Below are positions 53,679 through 62,103 of a stretch of 64,000 bases of DNA, one piece after another. Positions within the stretch are counted from its first letter, which is position 1; each line of letters begins with the position of its first letter. The notes under the pieces are model-generated. The model worked only from the letters and a program-made list of their open reading frames with translations. It was not told where the DNA came from and did no database searches. Made by a program: the position numbers and the translations under genes. This DNA comes from Neotamlana laminarinivorans (GTDB lineage Bacteria; Bacteroidota; Bacteroidia; Flavobacteriales; Flavobacteriaceae), in contig NZ_JAJAPW010000004.1 of the NCBI RefSeq assembly GCF_020523925.1, positions 124,001 through 188,000 of the forward strand, read 5' to 3'.

Positions 53679-54629
53679 ATGAAAAAGTTTATACTTCTTT
53701 TACTATTTCCGTTAAGTATATTTGCCCAAATAAATAAGGCCGAAATAGACTTATTATTTAAAAATAAGCAATATCAAAAGGCCGAAAATATACTTAAATT
53801 CTATGTAAAAAACAACCCTAAAAATCTCGAAGCAATAGAGCTTTTAGGAGATGCTTACGGCTACCAAGAGCAATGGGATAATGCCATAAATACATACAAA
53901 ACTTTAGTTAATGTAAAGCCCAACATTGCAAATTATCAATACAAATATGGTGGCGCTATGGGCATGAAAGCTCTAGAAAACAAGTTTAAAGCCATTAGTT
54001 TTGTTGGTGATATAAAAAGCGCATTTATAAAAGCAGCCGAACTCGATAAAAACCACATAAATGCACGTTGGGCATTGGTAGAATTATATGTTCAATTGCC
54101 CGGAATTATTGGCGGAAGTATAACTAAAGCCTTAAAGTATGCCCAAGAGCTGGAAAAGCTATCAAAAGTAGATGGCTACTTAGCAAAAGGTTATATTTAT
54201 GAATACGACGACGAGCCCGAATTAGCCGAAAAATTTTATAAACAAGCCATAAAGCAAGGCGGTTCTTTAGTGTGTTTCGATAAGTTAACCAAGTTTTACG
54301 AAAAAACAAACAAACCAGAACAGGCTATAAAAAACATAGAAAGCGCACACCAAAAACACCAGCGTAACGCTTTACATTATCAAATAGGTAAAGTGGCTGC
54401 CGAGTATAATGTTGAGTTACAAAAAGGCGAAAAATGCTTAAAAGTTTATATTAAAAATTATTCTGCCGAAGATGGCGTTCCAAAAGCTTGGGCAAACTAC
54501 CGTTTGGCGCAAATTTATTACCATAAGCAAAATAAAACCGAAGCTTTAAAACACATCGATTTAGCCCTAAAAGAGTTGCCAAAAATTCAAGTTTTTAAAA
54601 ATAAAAAACAAAAAATTTTAAATCTTTAA
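53679..54629 (+). CDS. Exported TPR protein
   Basis: A 316-residue periplasmic protein with signal peptide MKKFILLLLFPLSIFAQ and about six tetratricopeptide repeats (for example YQKAENILKFYVKNNPKNLEA, DNAINTYKTLVNVKP, and ELAEKFYKQAIKQGG). TPR arrays bind partner proteins; the partner is unknown. It is divergent from the alpha-2-macroglobulin gene (219-bp gap) and followed by a 484-bp repeat-bearing gap. Confidence 0.85.
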   Translation: MKKFILLLLFPLSIFAQINKAEIDLLFKNKQYQKAENILKFYVKNNPKNLEAIELLGDAYGYQEQWDNAINTYKTLVNVKPNIANYQYKYGGAMGMKALENKFKAISFVGDIKSAFIKAAELDKNHINARWALVELYVQLPGIIGGSITKALKYAQELEKLSKVDGYLAKGYIYEYDDEPELAEKFYKQAIKQGGSLVCFDKLTKFYEKTNKPEQAIKNIESAHQKHQRNALHYQIGKVAAEYNVELQKGEKCLKVYIKNYSAEDGVPKAWANYRLAQIYYHKQNKTEALKHIDLALKELPKIQVFKNKKQKILNL

Positions 54630-54718
54630 AATTGGGCGTTTCCCTACAGGTCACGCTTTTATTCATGGTTTTTTGTTCTATATTTTTGAATTCATTAACA
54701 TAGATGTTTCGCTATATC

Positions 54719-54781
54719 TTTTTTTGGCTTCTCGATACATTTTACTCATACTTCGTAAAACACTCGAAGCGACAAAAAAAA
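54719..54781. repeat. Long imperfect inverted repeat
   Basis: Outer arms TTTTTTTGGCTTCTCGA (about 54719-54735) and TCGAAGCGACAAAAAAAA (54764-54781) and an inner stem TTTTAC / GTAAAA (54740-54745 with 54755-54760). It is followed by AGGATGCCGCTGCAATCCC, which I recall as part of a dispersed flavobacterial repeat (from memory, unchecked). Confidence 0.5.
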
Positions 54782-54896
54782 GGATGCCGCTGCAATCCCT
54801 AACGCGCTTATCAAATGGCAAATTTTTATAACCTAAGGTAAGTTTTATTCAGTCTCGCTTGTTTTTAGTTGAAAATTAAAACAACATATTTTGTCC

Positions 54897-54965
54897 GGTT
54901 GAGCGGAGTCGAAACCTAATTAATGTAAGATTATTTTGAGACCTTTCTACTCCGCTAAAGGTGAC
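54897..54965. repeat. Pair of diverged hairpin repeats with compensated stems
   Basis: Copy 1, GGTT-GAGCGGAGTCGA-AACC (54897-54916). Copy 2 in opposite orientation, ACCTTT-CTACTCCGCT-AAAGGT (about 54941-54962) followed by GACAAG, the same tail as the A2M copy at 49353. Stem sequences differ between copies yet still pair. Confidence 0.6.
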
Positions 54966-55113
54966 AAGTGCTAGTTTTTATAGGATTTTTGGCTATTCTT
55001 TTAGGAGTTTCATATAAGGCTCACATTAAACTAAAACATAGAAAAAAACAGATGCTTTTAAAAAATAAAAGTATAAACTTTGAGATTTAAGCTTATAAAC
55101 AGATATTTGCTTT

Positions 55114-56469
55114 ATGAATGTACATTTTATAGCCATAGGCGGTGCGGCAATGCACAATTTAGCCATTGCATTACATAACAAAGGTTACCAAGTTACAGGT
55201 AGCGACGATGTTATTTTTAATCCATCAAAATCAAGACTACAAGCCAAGGGTTTATTACCCGAGCAATTTGGTTGGTTTCCAGAAAAAATCACTCAAAACT
55301 TAGATGCTATTGTTTTAGGAATGCATGCCAAAGCCGATAATCCAGAGCTGTTAAAAGCACAAGAATTAGGGCTTAAAATTTACAGTTATCCAGAATTTTT
55401 ATACGAGCAATCTAAAAATAAAACACGTGTAGTAATTGGTGGTAGTCATGGTAAAACAACCATAACATCTATGATTTTGCACGTTATGCATTATCACGAT
55501 CGCGATGTCGATTATATGGTAGGCGCGCAATTAGAAGGTTTCGATGTTATGGTAAAACTTACTGAAGAAAACGACTTTATAGTACTTGAAGGCGACGAAT
55601 ATTTAAGTTCGCCAATAGATCGCCGACCAAAATTTCATTTATACAAACCCAACATTGCCTTATTAAGCGGTATAGCTTGGGATCATATAAACGTGTTTCC
55701 AACCTACGAGAATTACGTAGAACAGTTTAAAATATTTGTCGACTCTATTGTGTTAGGAGGCAGTATAAACTACAACGAAGAAGACGAAGAAGTAAAGCGT
55801 GTTGTAGAAGCCAGCGAAAACCCAATACGCAAAATAGCTTACCAAACACCAGAATATACCGTTGAAGCCGGTGAAACTTTATTAGAAACTCCCGAAGGTC
55901 CAATGCCGATAGAAGTTTTTGGTAAGCACAACCTTAATAATTTAGCTGGTGCCAAATGGATTTGCCAACATATGGGTATTGATGAAGACGATTTTTATGA
56001 AGCCATTTCAACTTTTAAAGGTGCAAGCAAACGTTTAGAAAAAATAGCCGAAAGTAGTACTAGTGTGGCTTATAAAGATTTTGCACATTCGCCAAGTAAA
56101 GTAGCTGCAACCACAAAAGCTGTAAAAGAGCAATATGCTAATCGTACTTTGGTTGCTTGTTTAGAGTTGCATACATACAGCAGTTTAAATGCTGAGTTTT
56201 TAAAAGAATATAATGGCGCGCTTAATGCCGCCGATGTTGCTGTTGTATTTTACAGCCCACATGCCGTTGAAATTAAAAAACTTGATGCGGTTAGCGAACA
56301 ACAAATAGCCAATGCTTTTAAACGCGACGATTTAATAATTTACACAAACCCAGACGATTTTAAAAACTATTTATTCTCACAAGATTTCGATAACAAATCA
56401 CTTCTTTTAATGAGTTCGGGTAATTATGGCGGACTGGATTTTGATGCCGTTACCAAATTAATTAACTGA
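55114..56469 (+). CDS. mpl: Mpl-type UDP-MurNAc tripeptide ligase
   Basis: A 451-residue Mur-ligase-family enzyme that reattaches recycled L-Ala-D-Glu-meso-DAP tripeptide to UDP-MurNAc. It has the N-terminal MurC-like HFIAIGGAAMHNLA, the ATP P-loop GGSHGKTT (109-116), EGDEYLSSPIDRRPKF and WDHINVFPTYENY (Mpl-like substrate and Mur motifs), and KDFAHSPSKVAAT in the C-terminal domain. MurC is an alternative, but AAMHNLA in place of GIGMSGIA and the DEYLSSPID signature favour Mpl. It is a single gene. Confidence 0.9.
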   Translation: MNVHFIAIGGAAMHNLAIALHNKGYQVTGSDDVIFNPSKSRLQAKGLLPEQFGWFPEKITQNLDAIVLGMHAKADNPELLKAQELGLKIYSYPEFLYEQSKNKTRVVIGGSHGKTTITSMILHVMHYHDRDVDYMVGAQLEGFDVMVKLTEENDFIVLEGDEYLSSPIDRRPKFHLYKPNIALLSGIAWDHINVFPTYENYVEQFKIFVDSIVLGGSINYNEEDEEVKRVVEASENPIRKIAYQTPEYTVEAGETLLETPEGPMPIEVFGKHNLNNLAGAKWICQHMGIDEDDFYEAISTFKGASKRLEKIAESSTSVAYKDFAHSPSKVAATTKAVKEQYANRTLVACLELHTYSSLNAEFLKEYNGALNAADVAVVFYSPHAVEIKKLDAVSEQQIANAFKRDDLIIYTNPDDFKNYLFSQDFDNKSLLLMSSGNYGGLDFDAVTKLIN

Positions 56470-56470
56470 T

Positions 56471-56560
56471 GTTGTCACCCTGAACTTGATTGAGGATCTT
56501 ACCAAGGTGAGGTTTTGCTTTTATAGATTCCTCATCTAGTGTGTCATCACAAAACGATTG
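56471..56560. repeat. Remnant of a second dispersed repeat type
   Basis: GTTGTCACCCTGAACTTG, then GAGGATCTT, and a later CCTCATCTAGTGTGTCATCA. It shares the GTGACA edge with the hairpin repeats at 54897-54968. It fills most of the 254-bp gap after mpl and creates a spurious small ORF. Confidence 0.45.
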
Positions 56561-56723
56561 GATTTTGATAAAGTTAATGGGGTGATAGGTAGTTTCGTTT
56601 AACGTGCTTGTCTTTATTTTTTTTGCGTGATTTAACACATGATTTAGCAAATAAAACGGAATAGAATATTTACAAGTATTTTCGTGATTATTCTAAAACA
56701 AGTAATAAATTATATTTGGTGTT

Positions 56724-58457
56724 TTATAATTTTTTGACGTATTCCTTGGCTATTTCTAAAAGTTCCTGATTATATTTGGCTCGTTTTAAAACATCTTTAC
56801 TCGGAAAGGGTAAAAGGTCAATAACTTTGTAACAATGTTTGAAAATTTGCTCGTAATCTCTATTTTTAGAATTAAGTTTCTTGATAATTGAGTCACAATA
56901 GCTATTTGCTTTTTTTGAATTAGGTTTAATTTCTTCAAATTTCTTATGTGCAATAATTTTAAATAATTCTAAAATGTGCCATCTCAAAAGTACATATTTA
57001 TGAGAATTATGCTTTTTAATATTTACTAAATTATTAAACCTATACAAGGTTAGAGCTGATGTATAGTAAAGAGCTTCTTGATCATTTTCTTTAAATAAAT
57101 TATCCTTTTGTATTTTGAAAATCTGTGATACATATCTAGCAGAGTTAAAAGGTTGATTTAGAAACATTGCATTATATGCGCGACAAATTAGTTTTATGTC
57201 AAATATTCTTGATTGTTGATAGTCTTTATTTTTATATTCATTCTCTCTTCTTTCAAAGTATAAATGATAATCTCTGGTTAATTCAGAGTTCTTAATTTCA
57301 AAATATTTTTGAACTAATTTTGTTTTTTCTTTTAATGAATAAAAGGCTTCATTCGATATAATCGTTTGACTATTTGTTGCCGAAATTATATCTGTAATGT
57401 TATGTTCATTTGAAGATTCTATACACTTAACTACAACATTTGTATTATCATCTAAATGTGTATAATTTTCGAATAAAGTATTACTTGTTTGACATCCATT
57501 AATAATTTGATAATTTATTAAATCAATTTCTTTTGAATTTGGTGTCAAAGTTAATTCTGGTGTAACTATTGTTATACCATTATTTAAAACAGAGAATAGT
57601 TTTCTTTTGTTTTGATTATAAAGTGTTTCGCTAATTTTTTTATTAACTGGTGTTGATCCTAAAAAAGCTCTTATATTTTCTTCAAAAACTTCATTTTTAA
57701 TGTTTCCGCTTTCGTCTCTTAATACTTTATCTACAAATTCTTTAGCATTTACTAAAGCTACATATGATTGAGGTATATTTGGCATAGGTGGCATACCAAA
57801 AAATTCTATCAATTTTAATTTTGCTTCATTAGTTTCAGTAATAGAATTCCATAGTTTAGTTAATTCACTTCTTCCAATGGGTACAACTATTACATTACTA
57901 AATAGTTCAGTTATTTCAATCTCGCGTTCAATTATTTCAAATGAAGCTTTTATTTCTCTTTCATTGTTGTAAGTTCCACTAGTACAGTAATAAACCTCGA
58001 TTGAAGGTAATTTATTTTTAACCTTTTTTAAGTTATTTAATACAACATTAAAGACCTCAAGCATTTCTTTATTAAGTTCACCGTTTGGTAATTTTGGCTC
58101 AAGAGAAAGAAAGTCTTTAACTCCTATATTAAAGTTTGCAATATCATCCTTTGCAAACTTTTCTCCACTTTTTATTTGTGTAAGGATTAATTTGGCTTCA
58201 AGATTTGATTTATGAGTGTCAAATAATTGTTCTGCATCTTCTTTAGTAGTTATTAGTTCTCCATCTATGATGAAACAAAGTCCATCAATTGAGGCGTCAT
58301 CTTCATTAGTAGTAACAATATCAGGATTAAATCTCCCCAAATAAGATTTAGAGACAATACAAAAATTACAAAATAACTCGAATAGTTTTGAATCGGATTT
58401 ATCAAAGTCAAATTCTTTTTGTATTGCCTCAATATTCTTCTTTAATATTATATGCAT
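56724..58457 (-). CDS. AIPR (abortive infection phage resistance) family protein
   Basis: A 577-residue cytosolic protein of the AIPR family, named after lactococcal abortive infection (family knowledge). Core motifs are SVLNNGITIV (about 290-300) and NYQIINGCQTSNTLFENY (about 315-330). The N-terminal ~120 residues look like a restriction-endonuclease fold: acidic Asp58 in ASIDGL and LTQIKSG with Gln94-x-Lys96, the QxK variant of PD-(D/E)xK nucleases. It is a single gene with ~200-250 bp gaps on both sides and no methylase, toxin-antitoxin or other defence gene adjacent. Its role as an anti-phage effector is inferred from the family. Confidence 0.88.
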   Translation of the reverse strand: MHIILKKNIEAIQKEFDFDKSDSKLFELFCNFCIVSKSYLGRFNPDIVTTNEDDASIDGLCFIIDGELITTKEDAEQLFDTHKSNLEAKLILTQIKSGEKFAKDDIANFNIGVKDFLSLEPKLPNGELNKEMLEVFNVVLNNLKKVKNKLPSIEVYYCTSGTYNNEREIKASFEIIEREIEITELFSNVIVVPIGRSELTKLWNSITETNEAKLKLIEFFGMPPMPNIPQSYVALVNAKEFVDKVLRDESGNIKNEVFEENIRAFLGSTPVNKKISETLYNQNKRKLFSVLNNGITIVTPELTLTPNSKEIDLINYQIINGCQTSNTLFENYTHLDDNTNVVVKCIESSNEHNITDIISATNSQTIISNEAFYSLKEKTKLVQKYFEIKNSELTRDYHLYFERRENEYKNKDYQQSRIFDIKLICRAYNAMFLNQPFNSARYVSQIFKIQKDNLFKENDQEALYYTSALTLYRFNNLVNIKKHNSHKYVLLRWHILELFKIIAHKKFEEIKPNSKKANSYCDSIIKKLNSKNRDYEQIFKHCYKVIDLLPFPSKDVLKRAKYNQELLEIAKEYVKKL

Positions 58458-58653
58458 TTTTTTTAAAATTTTATAGAACTTAGAGCATAGTTTATTTTGT
58501 TCCTGATATTCATATTAAGGTTTAATTAAGACAGTGTTTTTCTTAAAAGGGAATAATTAAATATACAAATTATTCAACAGTAAAGAAGAGGTTAATTGAA
58601 AATCAAAGAGTTGTTAAATTATAAGTGTTTTAGGTGAATGTTTAATTAAGGTT

Positions 58654-60342
58654 TTATTTTTTTGATAGGTTGTCTGCTAAATGTTGGGCAAATGCAACCA
58701 TTGGCATTGTTGGGTTCCATGAGGCTCCAGTTGGCCATAATGAGGCTCCTGTTATATAAACGTTTTTAACACCTTTAGGTCTGTAATCAAGGTTTACCGG
58801 GCTTTCGGGGTCATTTCCAATCCACATTGTTGAAGCTTCATGAACAAGACCAGGAATCCTAAGAAGTTGTCTGCTTTTTTTCCATTTATTCTTGTTGTAA
58901 TCCCAGTATTCTACACCTGTTTTTCCTTTGGGCGAAATTATTTTTTCTAAGGTTTCAAATGTGCCTTTATCCATGGAATCCCAAACTTTATTGTCATTTT
59001 TATTTGCTTCAACATTTAAAAAAGAATTGGTAGTTAAATCGTTAGAGTTGTGTTTTAAAAACGAATTATTTGGGTTGTTATAGTCAATTTCACCTAAGCA
59101 AGCACAAACAAATACTATGTGGTTTTTAGAGCTGGTTAATTGCTCGAGTGTAGCAGTTGCTACAACATCGGGCATGTTTCTTAACGCAACAGGAGCATTT
59201 TCTTCTGGATTTTTATCAGATAAGGCAGTTAATTGAATATGAAATTGACCTTTGTTTTTAAGTTCGGGATTAACACCAGCAACGTAAAATGCGCCTAATT
59301 CGAGCTCGGAAAGTTTGCTAGAGAATTTGAAATCTTTTTTAGGTATTCGTGCTACAATGGCAGTAACAAAGTGAGATGTAAACCTTTTGCCTATATTTTT
59401 AATTTCAGGGAACGAGTTAGCAATTAGTGTTGTAGGTGGTAATGTTCCCATGGCTAAAATTAATTTAGCATTTCCAATATTAACAATACCTCTAGTTGTT
59501 TCTAATGCCGTAGCTTTCATGTCCTGCTGCAAAATTTTTGAAACCGTACAGTTTGTCGCAATTTTTAATTCAGCGCCTTTATTTTTAGCAAATAGTAATT
59601 TTTGCTTTTCTATAAGTTCAAGTAATTTACTAGGTGTAGAGAATTTAGAGAAATCTACATCATTTTCTTCGGTAGTTTTAACAGCTAGTGGGGCAGGAAA
59701 AGCTCTTGTTAGTTCGTTTACATTATTTAAATTTCTGTTTAGTAAGTTTTGAATTTCTTTTTGTAACGTAGCATAAATGGGTCTGTTATTACTAGTTGAT
59801 TTAATTTGGTTTGCAGGAATAACATTTAGTAATGTTTCGGCATCTTTAAAATAAGTTTGTAAAACATTAATAACTTCTTTTGGCCAGTTAATCATTTCTT
59901 CTTCTGTTGGTCTAGGGCACCAACCACTCCAAAGTGTAGAGCGACCTCCAAAAAAAGGAACCATACCGTGTTGCCATTTTATATGTTTTCCGTTTGTGGT
60001 TTTTTCCGATAACGTCCACGGATAAGTTTCACTTAATCCACCAAGTGTGCTTTTGTATGGACCTGTTAAATCTTGAAAATGCTCAGGAAGAAAAAAATCA
60101 CCTCTTTCAAGTATTAAAATTTTTGCAAAAGGATTGTTTTGTAATATTCTTTCGGTAAAAGCAAGAGCGCAAAAACCAGTACCTATTACAATATAGTCGA
60201 AATGTTTTTTTTCACGAATTTCTTTCCATTCTGTTTTTGAAACGAAAAATACATGATCCATAACATCTCTACCTGTGGGAGATTGTGGTCCAGGAGTAGG
60301 AAATCCGTAATTAAAATTTGGTGATGATGAATACTGTCCCAT
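58654..60342 (-). CDS. GMC family FAD-dependent oxidoreductase
   Basis: A 562-residue glucose-methanol-choline oxidoreductase. The dinucleotide-binding motif YIVIGTGFCALAFTE is at residues 50-64, followed by ILERGDFFLPEH. The GMC stretch is FFGGRSTLWSGWCPRP, and the C-terminal YITGASLWPTGASWNPTMPMVAFA holds the FAD/active-site end, with VHEASTMWIG before it supplying a candidate catalytic His. There is no signal peptide; a ~47-residue Pro/Gly/Ser-rich extension precedes the FAD motif. The substrate is unknown. It is upstream of nothing obviously linked; the sulfatase gene ends 180 bp away on the same strand. Confidence 0.87.
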   Translation of the reverse strand: MGQYSSSPNFNYGFPTPGPQSPTGRDVMDHVFFVSKTEWKEIREKKHFDYIVIGTGFCALAFTERILQNNPFAKILILERGDFFLPEHFQDLTGPYKSTLGGLSETYPWTLSEKTTNGKHIKWQHGMVPFFGGRSTLWSGWCPRPTEEEMINWPKEVINVLQTYFKDAETLLNVIPANQIKSTSNNRPIYATLQKEIQNLLNRNLNNVNELTRAFPAPLAVKTTEENDVDFSKFSTPSKLLELIEKQKLLFAKNKGAELKIATNCTVSKILQQDMKATALETTRGIVNIGNAKLILAMGTLPPTTLIANSFPEIKNIGKRFTSHFVTAIVARIPKKDFKFSSKLSELELGAFYVAGVNPELKNKGQFHIQLTALSDKNPEENAPVALRNMPDVVATATLEQLTSSKNHIVFVCACLGEIDYNNPNNSFLKHNSNDLTTNSFLNVEANKNDNKVWDSMDKGTFETLEKIISPKGKTGVEYWDYNKNKWKKSRQLLRIPGLVHEASTMWIGNDPESPVNLDYRPKGVKNVYITGASLWPTGASWNPTMPMVAFAQHLADNLSKK

Positions 60343-60522
60343 ACTTACTAATGTTAAAAACTAGTAAGACGAATTTAGGCGATTTTTTTTACAAAACAAA
60401 AGACTTATAAGTTTGTGGTTAAGAAATGTTTTAGTGAGAAATTACTTTTTTAATACGTTTAAGGAGGTATGATGAGTTATCTTTTAGTGGTTATCAATTA
60501 ATTATTAAAAATATGTAATTTT

Positions 60523-61806
60523 TTAATTTCTTATTTTTAATAATTGATCATCTAACTTTTGTTTTATGTTGTTTTCAGAATTATTTAATTCAAAGTTTAA
60601 TAAGTTGTTTTTCTCGTATGGGTCCATTTTTAAATTATACATTTCTTCATTTCCATTTGCAAAAACTATAAGTTTATAGGTTCCATTACTTATTGTCCAA
60701 GCGTTATTTTTATCATTTTTCATTTCAGAGTATTGAAATTCTCTAATTGTATTTTTTTTATTTAAAAGCGATTTAAAACTTTTACTGTCATTTATTTCTT
60801 TAATATTTACCCCAGCAATTTCGGCTATAGTTGCAAATAGATCTGTGCTGGTTATTAGGTTATTATCAATTCCGTTTCTATTAACACCTTTTCCTGAAAT
60901 AAACAAAGGCATATTAATGCCACCTTGATAAAGGCTTCGTTTAACTTGGTTTTTGTTGTAAGGATTTTGCGTTACTTCGGGTTCTGTACCATTATCGCCA
61001 ATAAAAATAATAATAGTGTTCTCTTTGTCTTCAATTGAAATTGAGTTTAAAAGTTTGCCTATTTGATAATCCATAGCTTCAATTGAAGCCATAAAGTATG
61101 GAGTTGGGTTTGCTTCTTTAGTATAAGGTTTTAAATTCCCTTGATTATGCATTTCTGCCGGAGGAATATGAAAAGGTGTGTGAGGTGCATTGTAAGCTAA
61201 CCACATGAACCATGGTTTTTCTTGCTTTTTAATCCAATTAGAAGCTAAATCTGTGAATTTTTTGGTGGTGTATTCTGTACAAGTTGTTTGTTTTCCGTTT
61301 TCAGATAATGGCCAATTATAATAATTTTTTACAGACCCATTAAATATGCCTGAATAATAATCTATACCAAAGTTTTCTGGGTTTATAGTAGTGTCGAATC
61401 CAGACAAATGCCATTTTCCAATTACAGCAGTTGCATAACTATTTGTTGTGTTTTTATTAATATATTTTTGTAGTAAAATCTCGTTATTATCTAGCTTTTG
61501 GTTTGCCCATCTTACATTGGTTCTATAACCATATTTTCCAGTAATAATTGAGGCTCTAGTGGGAGAACAAGTTGGATATGTCCAGAAGTTGGTAAAACTT
61601 AGTCCAGAAGTTCTAATAGAGTCAATGTTTGGAGTGTTAGGTTTTATTTTTCCTTCAGTAAAACCAGCTAAGGCTTCTTTACCCATATCATCAGCGATTA
61701 TAAATAATATGTTTGGAGCCTTTTTGCTAGTTATTATTTGAGGCGCTGTTTTGCTTTTACAGTTAAATATTAAAAATGTAAATAGAACAAATAAAATGTT
61801 TTTCAT
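60523..61806 (-). CDS. Type I (formylglycine-dependent) sulfatase lipoprotein
   Basis: A 427-residue sulfatase. The N-terminus MKNILFVLFTFLIFNC ends in a possible lipobox Cys16. Metal ligands are Asp39-Asp40 (FIIADDMGKEA). The formylglycine site is CSPTRASIITGKYG (Cys80), requiring a maturase, not seen in this window. GKWHLSG and IFIGDNGTEPEV supply further metal and sulfate ligands. It desulfates a polysaccharide or aryl ester, typical of marine Bacteroidota. No SusC/SusD or glycoside hydrolase gene is nearby, so this is an orphan rather than part of a polysaccharide-utilisation locus. Confidence 0.9.
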   Translation of the reverse strand: MKNILFVLFTFLIFNCKSKTAPQIITSKKAPNILFIIADDMGKEALAGFTEGKIKPNTPNIDSIRTSGLSFTNFWTYPTCSPTRASIITGKYGYRTNVRWANQKLDNNEILLQKYINKNTTNSYATAVIGKWHLSGFDTTINPENFGIDYYSGIFNGSVKNYYNWPLSENGKQTTCTEYTTKKFTDLASNWIKKQEKPWFMWLAYNAPHTPFHIPPAEMHNQGNLKPYTKEANPTPYFMASIEAMDYQIGKLLNSISIEDKENTIIIFIGDNGTEPEVTQNPYNKNQVKRSLYQGGINMPLFISGKGVNRNGIDNNLITSTDLFATIAEIAGVNIKEINDSKSFKSLLNKKNTIREFQYSEMKNDKNNAWTISNGTYKLIVFANGNEEMYNLKMDPYEKNNLLNFELNNSENNIKQKLDDQLLKIRN

Positions 61807-62103
61807 TTATTTTTTTCTTTGAATATATATAAAACGGTCTAGTGTTTATAGAATTAGGTTCTTTTTTAACCTTTTATTTGATTTTCATAAAACCGTATTG
61901 AGTCGAGTTAATAAAAAAAAACAATAGGATGTAAAATACTGAATAACTATAATGTATAAGTGTAAGTCAATGTTTTTTTAGTTGATTTCTTATAAGATGT
62001 ATATTTAGTTAATTTACTAATTGTTCTATTTTTGGTAATTTTACCAATAGTTATATTTAAATTTAAATATTTGAAATTTTAAGATTATTAAAAACTTAAA
62101 TTG

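Larger units (their letters stand above)
54630..55113. other. 484-bp intergenic stretch with repeats, no convincing gene
   Basis: Between the TPR gene and mpl. It contains a long imperfect inverted repeat (54719-54781), two hairpin repeats of the GAGCGNAGTCGAA type (54897-54916 and 54939-54965), and a 40-codon frame starting GTG at 54968 (to 55090) with one hydrophobic helix (VFIGFLAILLGV) and a basic tail. That frame may be a remnant or a small membrane protein; support is weak. No promoter was recognised. Confidence 0.6.

Noticed and set aside
56462-56650. 62-codon minus strand frame after mpl
   Set aside because: Its C-terminus (KILNQVQGDN) is generated by the dispersed repeat remnant; no coding signal otherwise.
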